Positions 1-6,305 of a DNA stretch of 9,331 nt are shown one piece after another. The stretch lies in contig JAEDLC010000071.1 in the NCBI GenBank assembly GCA_016295505.1, forward strand, positions 1 to 9,331, given 5' to 3'. How positions within the stretch are numbered: position 1 is the stretch's first letter; each line of letters starts with the position of its first letter. The notes below the pieces were generated by a model, which worked only from the letters and a program-made list of their open reading frames with translations, was not told the DNA's origin and made no database searches. The DNA is from Dorea sp. Its GTDB lineage: Bacteria > Bacillota_A > Clostridia > Lachnospirales > Lachnospiraceae. Position numbers and translations under genes: made by a program.

Positions 1-66
1 CCGGCGGCGGAACGGGAACCGGAGGAGATACCGGTGGCGGAACAGGAACCGGAGGAGATACCGGCG
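1..66 (+). repeat. 30-bp tandem repeat coding for a decapeptide
   Basis: Two full 30-bp units (1-30 and 31-60) differ at two bases, and a third unit begins at 61 but diverges after about 8 bases. The period is a multiple of three, so changes in copy number keep the reading frame. The array probably extends to the left of the window. Confidence 0.85.
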
Positions 67-86
67 GTGATGTTGGCACAGAATAG
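1..86 (+). CDS. C-terminal end of an upstream protein with Gly/Thr-rich decapeptide repeats (partial)
   Basis: Only the last 27 codons are present, in the frame that starts at base 3 and stops at TAG 84-86. They read as two copies of the decapeptide GGGTGTGGDT followed by a short tail ending GGDVGTE. A second frame (from base 1, to TGA 118-120) is also open and would give a Pro/Glu-rich repeat. The aligned repeat copies differ at bases 5/35, 14/44 and 8/38 versus 68. All of these are synonymous third positions in the chosen frame, whereas the base 5/35 and 14/44 changes would alter amino acids in the other frame. Gly/Thr-rich low-complexity ends are common as linkers or tails of exported proteins. 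The 66-nt gap to the next start, with no visible terminator or promoter, suggests co-transcription with the cohesin-like gene. The function of the missing N-terminal part cannot be told. Confidence 0.75.
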   Translation, partial: GGGTGTGGDTGGGTGTGGDTGGDVGTE

Positions 87-140
87 GAAACGGGATAAAT
101 CTGTGTCGGGTAGTATGTGAATCGGAGTATGAAGAAAAAC

Positions 141-144
141 GAGG
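141..144 (+). promoter_or_regulatory. Ribosome binding site deciding the cohesin-protein start
   Basis: GAGG, followed by TAAG, lies 8 nt before ATG 153. It supports that start over the in-frame GTG at 117 and ATG at 129. Confidence 0.65.
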
Positions 145-152
145 TAAGATAC

Positions 153-1682
153 ATGAGAAAAATAAAAAGGATAATGGCCGTACTGGTTATGGTATGTATG
201 CTGTGTCCGGGATTGTCAATGGTTGCGAATGCGGCGTCAGCTGAGATACATTTTTCAGATCCGTCAACAACGGTCGGTGCCGAGGTTGAAGTAAAGGCGC
301 AGATGACTTCGGCGTCTACAGTGAATAACGTAGAAATCACGTTGACTTATGACAGCAGTATGCTGAGATTCATCAGCGGAGAGAACGCTTCCGGAGGAAA
401 AGGAACGATTACACTGACAGGATCAGGGGAAAGCACCACTCTGGATTTTTCGATAAAGTTTCAGGCACTTCAGGAAGGAGATACAAAGATTGAAGTATCC
501 GGCGCAGAGGGAATTGATTCGGCAGGAACTGCGCTTGAGATCACATCCGGAAGTTCTGCAGTTACGATCGGACCGGGGGATCCTTCTCTGATCACTGAGG
601 AAGAGGATACAGCATCTGTTACAGATGGAATCCAGGTAGAAGTAGATGGAGCTCAGTATGTGATCACCAACGATTTCTCAGATGCCTTGATTCCGGAAGG
701 CTTTGTAAAAAGCGAGATGAAATTTGAAGGCGAGACCTGCATGGTGATCACACAGGAAGCAAGTGGAACATCTGCGATGTATCTGACACCGGCAGACGGA
801 GGAGATGCAGACTTTTTCCTTTACAGTGAAGACAAAGGAAACTTTACACCGATGGAAGAGGTGGAGATTGCAAACGGACGCTACATCATTCCGCTCAGAG
901 ATGATGGAAGTGTAAATCTTCCGGAACGTTTTCAGAAAACAACACTTACGTTAAACGGAAAAGAATTTGACACATGGCAGGACACGGAAAACGCAGAGTA
1001 TTACGTGATCTATGCATTGAATACAGATGGACAGAAAGTGCTGTACCAGTATGATACGCTGGATAAGACATATCAGAGATATGTGCAGACAGAGTCTGTC
1101 GATGACACAGCTGCGAATAAGAAGGCAGCAAAGGGAATCTGGGGAAAGATATTAAGTCTGATTGAGGATTTCCTGGATATTGCAGTGATTCTGATTGCTG
1201 CGCTGATTCTGTTCCTTCTGATCATTCTGACTGTTGTTGCAGTGAAGCTTCGTCACAGGAATCTGGAGCTGGACGATCTGTATGATGAATATGGAATCGA
1301 TCTGGATGATGAAGAGGAAGAAGATGAGGATGACTTTGAAGATCCGGTACCGGCAAAGAAGAAATCTTCTAAAAAGGGAGAGAAAAAAGGAAAGAAACAA
1401 TCCCAGTCTGCAAAGCAGGAAGGACCTGCTGTCAGAAAGCCGGTAAAGCAGGTTCGAATCGAAGACGAAGATGATTTTGAAGCTTTTGAACCACTGGATG
1501 AAGAGGCTTTTGATAATTTCGAGGGATATTACGAAGAATCTGATTTTGACGATATCGGATTTGACGGAAGTGATGATTTTATTGATGATACTTCTGATCT
1601 GTTAAGTTCTCATCCGGAGAAAAGAAAGAGTCATTCTGAGATGGATGATACCTTCCAGATGGATATTATCGATCTGGACTAA
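153..1682 (+). CDS. Membrane-anchored cohesin-domain protein with acidic cytoplasmic tail
   Basis: This encodes 509 aa from ATG 153, chosen because GAGG (141-144) sits 8 nt upstream and a signal peptide follows at once. GTG 117 and ATG 129 are in frame but lack a properly spaced ribosome site. Residues 1 to about 28 are a signal peptide (basic start, hydrophobic core, VANA/ASA cleavage region). Residues about 30-138 resemble a cohesin-type beta-sandwich: AEIHF start, NNVEITLTYD, MLRFISG, LDFSIKF, and EGDTKIEVSG. Residues about 160-312 form a second, unrecognised extracellular region. About 342-366 is one hydrophobic helix followed by KLRHRN, so the C-terminus should be inside. The tail (367-509) alternates strongly acidic blocks with one Lys-rich block and repeats D/E-D-F motifs. 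Cohesin modules classically bind dockerins, but no dockerin, SLH or sortase motif is seen, so a surface-binding or signalling role is only inferred. It is probably the last gene of its operon, since a strong terminator follows. Confidence 0.85.
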   Translation: MRKIKRIMAVLVMVCMLCPGLSMVANAASAEIHFSDPSTTVGAEVEVKAQMTSASTVNNVEITLTYDSSMLRFISGENASGGKGTITLTGSGESTTLDFSIKFQALQEGDTKIEVSGAEGIDSAGTALEITSGSSAVTIGPGDPSLITEEEDTASVTDGIQVEVDGAQYVITNDFSDALIPEGFVKSEMKFEGETCMVITQEASGTSAMYLTPADGGDADFFLYSEDKGNFTPMEEVEIANGRYIIPLRDDGSVNLPERFQKTTLTLNGKEFDTWQDTENAEYYVIYALNTDGQKVLYQYDTLDKTYQRYVQTESVDDTAANKKAAKGIWGKILSLIEDFLDIAVILIAALILFLLIILTVVAVKLRHRNLELDDLYDEYGIDLDDEEEEDEDDFEDPVPAKKKSSKKGEKKGKKQSQSAKQEGPAVRKPVKQVRIEDEDDFEAFEPLDEEAFDNFEGYYEESDFDDIGFDGSDDFIDDTSDLLSSHPEKRKSHSEMDDTFQMDIIDLD

Positions 1683-1691
1683 AAAAGATTC

Positions 1692-1730
1692 AAAGAGGAA
1701 TGTAGAAAAAGGTACATTCCTCTTTTTCTT
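1692..1730 (+). terminator. Rho-independent terminator after the cohesin-like gene
   Basis: A perfect 13-bp stem (1692-1704 with 1713-1725) encloses an 8-nt loop. The 3' arm runs into a T-rich tract (TTTTTCTT). It starts 10 nt after the stop codon and insulates glmS from the upstream operon. Confidence 0.93.
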
Positions 1731-1740
1731 TACATTTAAG

Positions 1741-1770
1741 GTATTGTTTGATACAATACAGGATGATAAT
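1741..1770 (+). promoter_or_regulatory. Probable glmS promoter region with inverted-repeat operator candidate
   Basis: The sequence holds GTATTGT (1741-1747), 5 nt, then ACAATAC (1753-1759), a perfect 7-bp inverted repeat. A -10-like GATAAT follows at 1765-1770. The matching -35 would be TATTGT (1742-1747, spacer 17) or TTGTTT (1744-1749, spacer 15); both are weak matches and lie inside the repeat. The layout suits a repressor or activator site over a weak promoter, but no regulator can be named. A glmS ribozyme is not seen: the leader from the terminator to the start is about 90 nt and lacks its core. Confidence 0.45.
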
Positions 1771-1822
1771 GTAAAAAAAATGGTAAATCGTACAACATTT
1801 TAAAGGTAAGGAGCAAATAATT

Positions 1823-3649
1823 ATGTGTGGAATTGTAGGATACATTGGAAATCAGCAGGCGGCACCAATTCTTCTGGATGGATTGTCCAGGTTAGAGTAC
1901 AGAGGATATGACTCCGCAGGAATTGCTGTATACAATGGCGAACAGATAGATATGGTGAAGTCAAAAGGCAGACTGAAAGTATTAAGTGAAATGACGCATG
2001 ATGGGGAGACACTTCCGGGAACGTTGGGAATCGGACATACCAGATGGGCAACACATGGCTCTCCTTCAGATGTGAATGCACATCCGCATTTTAATAAGGA
2101 CAAAAGTATTGTTGTTGTACATAATGGAATTATTGAAAATTATCTGAAGCTTAAGAAGAAGCTGGTTGCACATGGATATGAGTTTGTGTCAGACACAGAT
2201 ACAGAAGTCATTGTTCATCTCCTGGATTATTATTACAACGGCAATCCGCTTCAGGCAGTCACCAAGATTATGCATCGTATGGAAGGTTCTTATGCACTTG
2301 GTATTATATTCCAGGATCATCCGGATGAGCTGTATGCGGTAAGAAAAGACAGCCCTCTCATAGTAGGACGCACTAATGGAGGAAGTATTCTTGCTTCAGA
2401 TGTTCCTGCGGTTTTGAAGTATACAAGAGATGTCGTATTCATTGACAATGGTGAAATTGTCCGCATGACTGAGAATTCCATGGAATTTTTCAATGTAGAC
2501 GAAGAGCCGATTGAAAAAGAGATGTCCAGAATTGAATGGGATGTCAACGCCGCTGAAAAAGGCGGATATGAACATTTTATGCTGAAAGAGATGTATGAGC
2601 AGCCGAAATCAATTACAGATACGTTCTCTCCGAGAGTGAAAGAGGGAAAGATTGTGATTGATGAACTGGGAATGACGGATGAGGAGATTCAGAAGATCCA
2701 GAAGATCATGGTAGTTGCCTGTGGATCGGCTTCTCATGTAGGATACACCAGCAAGTATGTGTTTGAAGAGATGGCAAGAATTCCGGTAGAAGTGGATATC
2801 GCGTCAGAATTCCGTTATCGGGAGCCAATCCTGGATGAAAATACACTGGTGATCGTGATCAGTCAGTCCGGTGAGACGGCAGATACGCTTGCAGCGCTCC
2901 GTGAGTCTAAAAAAAGAGGAGCAAGAGTGCTTGGCGTGGTGAATGTAGTGGGAAGTTCTATCGCAAGAGAGGCTGATAATGTGATGTATACATGGGCAGG
3001 ACCGGAGATTGCAGTGGCAACAACCAAGGCTTATTCTGCTCAGCTTGTTGCAATGTATCTTCTGGCCATGAAGTTTGCACATGTCAGAGGTCAGATCAAT
3101 GACGCGGAGCTTGCGGATATGCTGGAGGATCTGAAAGCACTTCCGGCCCAGGTTGAGATGCTTCTGAATAATAAAGGCAATATACAGAAGTTTGCGACCC
3201 GTTACCTGGCTGCAAAAGATGTATTCTTTATTGGACGCGGGCTTGATCATGCAATTTCGATGGAAGGATCTCTGAAGCTGAAAGAGATATCCTATATTCA
3301 TTCAGAGGCTTATGCTGCCGGAGAATTGAAACATGGAACCATCTCTCTGATCGAAGAAGGAACATTGGTTGCTGCAGTATTGACACAGAAAAATCTGTAT
3401 AAGAAGATGATCAGTAATATGGAAGAAGTGCGTACGAGGGGTGCATTCGTTATGGCAGTAACAACGGAAGGTAATACAGATGTTGAGCGTGCCGCAGATT
3501 ATGCAATCTATATTCCGGAGACCAATAAGTATTTTACAAATTCACTGGCAATCATTCCACTGCAGCTGTTTGCATATTATATTGCTGTGGGACGCGGATG
3601 TGATGTAGATAAGCCGAGAAATCTTGCAAAATCAGTTACAGTTGAATAG
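1823..3649 (+). CDS. glmS: Glutamine--fructose-6-phosphate aminotransferase (isomerizing)
   Basis: This enzyme makes glucosamine-6-phosphate from fructose-6-phosphate and glutamine, the first committed step to UDP-GlcNAc for peptidoglycan. It is cytosolic. The 608 aa match the usual full length (about 609). The N-terminal class II glutamine amidotransferase domain (1 to about 240) begins MCGIVGYIG with nucleophile Cys2 and carries GHTRWATHG (71-79) and HNG (100-102). Two SIS domains follow: about 290-425, with VVACGSASH, SQSGETADT (347-355) and VATTKAY (398-404); and about 460-600, with GRGLD (471-475) and EGSLKLKE (481-488). Residues at the positions of the known catalytic Glu488, His504 and Lys603 are present, and the C-terminus reads KPRNLAKSVTVE. 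AAGGAG (1808-1813) lies 9 nt before ATG 1823. The gene stands alone between two terminators. Identification is secure. Confidence 0.99.
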   Translation: MCGIVGYIGNQQAAPILLDGLSRLEYRGYDSAGIAVYNGEQIDMVKSKGRLKVLSEMTHDGETLPGTLGIGHTRWATHGSPSDVNAHPHFNKDKSIVVVHNGIIENYLKLKKKLVAHGYEFVSDTDTEVIVHLLDYYYNGNPLQAVTKIMHRMEGSYALGIIFQDHPDELYAVRKDSPLIVGRTNGGSILASDVPAVLKYTRDVVFIDNGEIVRMTENSMEFFNVDEEPIEKEMSRIEWDVNAAEKGGYEHFMLKEMYEQPKSITDTFSPRVKEGKIVIDELGMTDEEIQKIQKIMVVACGSASHVGYTSKYVFEEMARIPVEVDIASEFRYREPILDENTLVIVISQSGETADTLAALRESKKRGARVLGVVNVVGSSIAREADNVMYTWAGPEIAVATTKAYSAQLVAMYLLAMKFAHVRGQINDAELADMLEDLKALPAQVEMLLNNKGNIQKFATRYLAAKDVFFIGRGLDHAISMEGSLKLKEISYIHSEAYAAGELKHGTISLIEEGTLVAAVLTQKNLYKKMISNMEEVRTRGAFVMAVTTEGNTDVERAADYAIYIPETNKYFTNSLAIIPLQLFAYYIAVGRGCDVDKPRNLAKSVTVE

Positions 3650-3657
3650 AAAAAAAT

Positions 3658-3687
3658 AAAAAGGGATTGTTGCAACAATCCTTTTTT
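3658..3687. terminator. Bidirectional terminator shared by convergent glmS and pdaA-like genes
   Basis: A perfect 18-nt palindrome (3664-3681; arms GGATTGTTG and CAACAATCC) lies between the two stop codons. It is followed by six T on the plus strand (3682-3687) and preceded by A-rich 3650-3662, which reads as a T tract on the minus strand. The stem can extend through G-T and A-T pairs to 3658/3687. It therefore can end transcription from both sides. Confidence 0.9.
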
Positions 3688-3694
3688 ATATGAT

Positions 3695-4546
3695 TTATGA
3701 CGCATACAGATTGGAAAGCGGAAGAAACGTATAGCCCATATCTTCCCATTTCCCAAGCAGTTCATCCAGGATCTCTGCGTTGGTGCGGGAAGTATTATGA
3801 AGTAATACGATGGCACCGGGATGAATCCGGCCCAGAAGCTTTTCGAAGGCTTCCTCTTTTGTCGGCTGTGCATCGTCATACCAGTCTACATATGCAAGAC
3901 TCCAGAAAAATGTCCGGTATCCGAGTTTGTCGGCCATTTCCAGATTGTCCTCACTGTATTTTCCCTGGGGAGGTCTGTAATACTTTGGCATGGACTCTCC
4001 GGTCACTTTTTGATAAAGTTCTTCTACAGAAGTTAATTCTTTCTGAAACTCCTCCTCCGAGGAGATCTGTGTCATATCGGGATGATGATAGGTATGGTTG
4101 CCTACGGTATGTCCTTCTTTGACCATTCTTCTGATCAGATCCGGTTCAGATTCCAGAAAATTGCCGACCACAAAGAAAGTAGCAGGAGCATTATGTTTTT
4201 TGAGAGCATCCAGGATTGCTTCTGTGTTTCCGTTTTCATATCCACAGTCAAAGGTCAGGTAGATCACCTTATTGTTCGTGTCTTCTGCATAGTATGCATG
4301 GTGTTTTTCAAGATCCTCCATGGTTGCGTTGGCAACGGGCGTCTGCCCCTCTTCCTGAAAACTAAGCCCCCAGTTTTCAGTTTCTGCCAGGATGGATGTA
4401 GATGTATTAGAAGCAGTCGGTGCGGCAGAATCTGATTCAGAAGAAGATAAGGGAAAAAGGCGGGCAGCAAATTTTCCTCCCAGAAAACAGAAGATGTAAA
4501 GAAAGAGGAGGAGTATGCATTTGGTGAAGTTCTTTTTTGAAAGCAT
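3695..4546 (-). CDS. pdaA: PdaA-type polysaccharide deacetylase (delta-lactam-biosynthetic de-N-acetylase)
   Basis: The predicted role is N-deacetylation of muramic acid in peptidoglycan, the step that leads to muramic delta-lactam in the spore cortex. It acts outside the membrane. The 283 aa begin with a signal anchor (about 9-30), then a Ser/Thr-rich linker and a NodB-type deacetylase domain (about 93-280). Visible motifs are TFDCGYENG (98-106, Asp100 as base), NHTYHHPD (150-157, metal-binding His151 and His155 region), RPPQG (191-195), WSLAYVDW (215-222) and LLH (248-250). The TFDxGYENG signature and the VDW segment mark the PdaA branch rather than generic chitin deacetylases. The second motif-1 position, usually Asp in NodB enzymes and Asn in B. 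subtilis PdaA, is Cys here. On the minus strand GGTGATC (4548-4554) may serve as ribosome site, spaced closely to ATG 4546. The gene is convergent with glmS and divergent from the next operon. Confidence 0.9.
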   Translation of the reverse strand: MLSKKNFTKCILLLFLYIFCFLGGKFAARLFPLSSSESDSAAPTASNTSTSILAETENWGLSFQEEGQTPVANATMEDLEKHHAYYAEDTNNKVIYLTFDCGYENGNTEAILDALKKHNAPATFFVVGNFLESEPDLIRRMVKEGHTVGNHTYHHPDMTQISSEEEFQKELTSVEELYQKVTGESMPKYYRPPQGKYSEDNLEMADKLGYRTFFWSLAYVDWYDDAQPTKEEAFEKLLGRIHPGAIVLLHNTSRTNAEILDELLGKWEDMGYTFLPLSNLYAS

Positions 4547-4573
4547 AGATCACCGGGGAAAAGGATTTTTATT

Positions 4574-4579
4574 ATTATA
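4574..4579 (-). promoter_or_regulatory. Possible -10 element for the pdaA-like gene
   Basis: The minus strand reads a perfect TATAAT here, about 28 nt before the start codon. No convincing -35 or extended -10 lies at the expected distance. It may therefore depend on an activator or an alternative sigma factor, or be a chance match in an AT-rich stretch. Confidence 0.35.
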
Positions 4580-4637
4580 TGAAACCGGAGGACAGAATAG
4601 TACCGAAGACCTGAGGAGCAGTTTCACCCGGCACTTC

Positions 4638-4666
4638 TTGAAATCTCCGGCAAGGCATAGTAGAAT
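4638..4666 (+). promoter_or_regulatory. Sigma-A promoter of the DUF218-LRR-vWA-MoxR operon
   Basis: TTGAAA (4638-4643), a 17-nt spacer, and TAGAAT (4661-4666) match the housekeeping consensus at 5/6 positions each. Transcription would begin near 4673, giving a leader of roughly 30 nt before ATG 4705. No terminator interrupts the four genes that follow. Confidence 0.75.
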
Positions 4667-4704
4667 GAAAAAAGATTATTTCTGGAACGGGAAGGGATAA
4701 TGAG

Positions 4705-5295
4705 ATGAAGAAAAAAACGAATGTGCCTGGATGGATCGCAGCAGAATGTATGCTTGTAAACATATTTCTGTTCTGTATGATGTTTCGGGCTCCTAAAAAA
4801 CGATGGGAGCAGGAGTATTATGATTGTGCTGTTGTATGTGGATATTGTGCGGAGGAAGACGGGGAACCGTCTGATATGATGAAAAGCCGTGTGGATAAGG
4901 CGATTGAACTGTGGAAAGAAAAAAAAGTCGGATATCTGATCATGTCGGGAGGTGCCGTGCACAACCAGTATGTGGAAGCAGAAGTGATGAAGAAGTATGC
5001 AGTCGGGCAAGGAGTATCGGAGACTTGTGTTTTTGAGGAAACACAGGCTGTCAGTACTTATCATAATCTTCAATATGCTGCGCGGATGATGAAAAACTGT
5101 GGATGGAAAGACTGTGTAGTCGTGACGAATGGGTGGCATCTTCGAAAAGCAGATCATTATGCAAGAAGGGCGGGACTTTCGTATGTGATGGCAGCGGCAG
5201 ACAATCCGCCGGGACTGGGACATATGCGAAGCCTGTGGCTGAATCTTCAGACGAACTGTCATATGTACCTGAATATGTGGAAAGGATATTATTAA
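4705..5295 (+). CDS. Membrane-anchored YdcF/SanA-like protein (DUF218)
   Basis: This encodes 196 aa with a single N-terminal hydrophobic segment (about 10-27) and no clear cleavage site, so it is probably membrane-anchored. The rest fits the DUF218 fold: a first strand YDCAVVCGY (39-47), the region DGEPSDMMKSRVDKAIELW (52-70), LIMSGG (78-83), EAEVMKKYAVGQGV (91-104), ETQAVSTYHN (112-121), and VVVTNGWHLRKADHYARRAGL (138-158). In the family these include the SGG loop, the E-x-S/T-T-x-x-N segment and the H-x-x-R/K motif of the presumed active pocket. The biochemical activity of DUF218 proteins is poorly defined; SanA is linked to envelope integrity. Positions often Gly or Leu in the first loop are Cys here (41, 45, 48). 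The start ATG 4705 has AAGGGA about 7 nt upstream. It is the first gene of the operon, 17 nt before the LRR gene. Confidence 0.82.
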   Translation: MKKKTNVPGWIAAECMLVNIFLFCMMFRAPKKRWEQEYYDCAVVCGYCAEEDGEPSDMMKSRVDKAIELWKEKKVGYLIMSGGAVHNQYVEAEVMKKYAVGQGVSETCVFEETQAVSTYHNLQYAARMMKNCGWKDCVVVTNGWHLRKADHYARRAGLSYVMAAADNPPGLGHMRSLWLNLQTNCHMYLNMWKGYY

Positions 5296-5312
5296 GGAAG
5301 GACAGACAGAAC

Positions 5313-6305
5313 ATGCGGGAAGACAGGATATGGAACAAACAGGAAGAACTGATCTGTCCGGAGATTCATTATCGGACAATCGGAAATGGGATTATGATTA
5401 CCGGGTGCTATGGAACGGATGGACAGGTCATTCTGCCGGATGAGATCGAAGGAAAACCGGTCACAGCGCTGGCTCCTTATACATTTGCCATGGATCATGA
5501 GGATGAAGGAGATAAGATCTGGCTGGGGAAAAGTGCGGATTATGCACGGGAACGGCACCGTATCTGTGGGGAGGAACTGACAGAAGTATGGCTCCCGCTT
5601 CAGATTACGGAGATTGGAAGATATGCGTTTTATCGATGCAGGCATCTTACAGGGTTAACGCTTGCCGACAGCCTTCTGGATATGGGAGGAGGGGCGCTTA
5701 CAGGCTGCCATATATCGAATGTGGAGATTCACTTTCTGCACGGGAAAAAAAGCTGCCTGAAATCGATTGTAGATGAGATGCGGTATCAGATCCGGGCAAT
5801 TCTTCTATATTATGAAGAAGGAGAAGAGGCAAGAATCCTGTTTCCGGAACATTATGAAGAAGCGGTGGAAAATACACCGGCGAGAATTCTGGTCACACAT
5901 CATCACGGTGCCGGCGGATATTATCGCCAGTGCTTTTATAATCGGGAACTGGATTATAAAAAATACGATGAGATGTTATTTCATACGATAGCGGAAGAGG
6001 AGATCCGGACAACAGCAGAGCTGGTCCTGAATCGCCTGATGTATCCATATGATCTTGGGGAAAAGGAGAAAAAGGCTTATCAGCTGTGGCTGAAAGAGCA
6101 TACAGAAGAGGCTGGAAGGTATCTGGTCACAAAAGAAGCATTTGCGGGGCTAGCGTTTCTTGGAAAAGAAGGATACTGGACCGAGAATGCAATGGATAGT
6201 GCGATCGAAGCAGCATCCGGTGAGAAGAAAACAGAGATCCTCAGTTATCTTATGGATGAGAAACATAAACGGTATCCGAAGGAGAAAAAGAGATTTGAAT
6301 TATAA
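5313..6305 (+). CDS. Cytosolic BspA-like leucine-rich-repeat protein with helical C-terminus
   Basis: This encodes 330 aa from ATG 5313, preceded by AAGGAAGGA (5294-5302) at 10 nt. An open frame extends back to 5103 but would overlap most of the preceding gene's 3' end, so it is rejected. No signal peptide or membrane helix is present, unlike the secreted BspA proteins. Residues about 28-60 and 88-135 carry LRR_5-type repeats, e.g. GQVILPDEIEGKPVTALAPYTFA and LTEVWLPLQITEIGRYAFYRC. A segment about 61-86 looks like an insertion between repeats. Residues about 160-330 are largely helical and charged, ending with a helix pair (AMDSAIEAASGEKKTEILSYLMDE, about 293-316) that resembles ankyrin-like repeats. 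Position in the operon and overlap with the vWA gene suggest it works with the vWA/MoxR pair, perhaps as recognition or adaptor subunit. That role is inference. Confidence 0.75.
   Translation: MREDRIWNKQEELICPEIHYRTIGNGIMITGCYGTDGQVILPDEIEGKPVTALAPYTFAMDHEDEGDKIWLGKSADYARERHRICGEELTEVWLPLQITEIGRYAFYRCRHLTGLTLADSLLDMGGGALTGCHISNVEIHFLHGKKSCLKSIVDEMRYQIRAILLYYEEGEEARILFPEHYEEAVENTPARILVTHHHGAGGYYRQCFYNRELDYKKYDEMLFHTIAEEEIRTTAELVLNRLMYPYDLGEKEKKAYQLWLKEHTEEAGRYLVTKEAFAGLAFLGKEGYWTENAMDSAIEAASGEKKTEILSYLMDEKHKRYPKEKKRFEL
6279..6284 (+). promoter_or_regulatory. Ribosome binding site supporting a TTG start for the vWA gene
   Basis: AAGGAG lies 10 nt before TTG 6295, inside the last codons of the LRR gene. 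The only nearby in-frame ATG (6256) has no ribosome site and would lengthen the overlap to 50 nt. Confidence 0.6.

Noticed and set aside
1..66. Short direct repeats that could suggest a CRISPR array
   Set aside because: The units are contiguous without spacers, have a 30-bp codon-multiple period and vary only synonymously, so they are a coding repeat.
1731..1822. Possible glmS ribozyme in the glmS leader
   Set aside because: The leader is too short and no ribozyme core or double-pseudoknot pairing could be recognised by eye.
2804..3301. 165-aa open frame on the minus strand within glmS
   Set aside because: It is antisense to the conserved SIS domains of glmS, has biased composition and no ribosome site of note.
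3697..4122. 141-aa plus-strand open frame opposite the deacetylase gene
   Set aside because: It is antisense to the conserved deacetylase domain, with no family motifs and no promoter of its own.
5103..5312. N-terminal extension of the LRR protein to ATG 5103
   Set aside because: It would overlap the DUF218 gene by nearly 200 nt in another frame. ATG 5313 has a strong ribosome site just after that gene's stop.
4624..5379. 251-aa open frame on the minus strand opposite the DUF218 gene
   Set aside because: Its translation is rich in His, Ser, Cys and Pro with no recognisable motif, and it lies antisense to a gene with clear family motifs and its own promoter.
6160..6294. N-terminal extension of the vWA protein to ATG 6160
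   Set aside because: The first 45 codons overlap the LRR gene, are Arg/Lys-rich and resemble no part of the family. TTG 6295 with AAGGAG upstream fits better.
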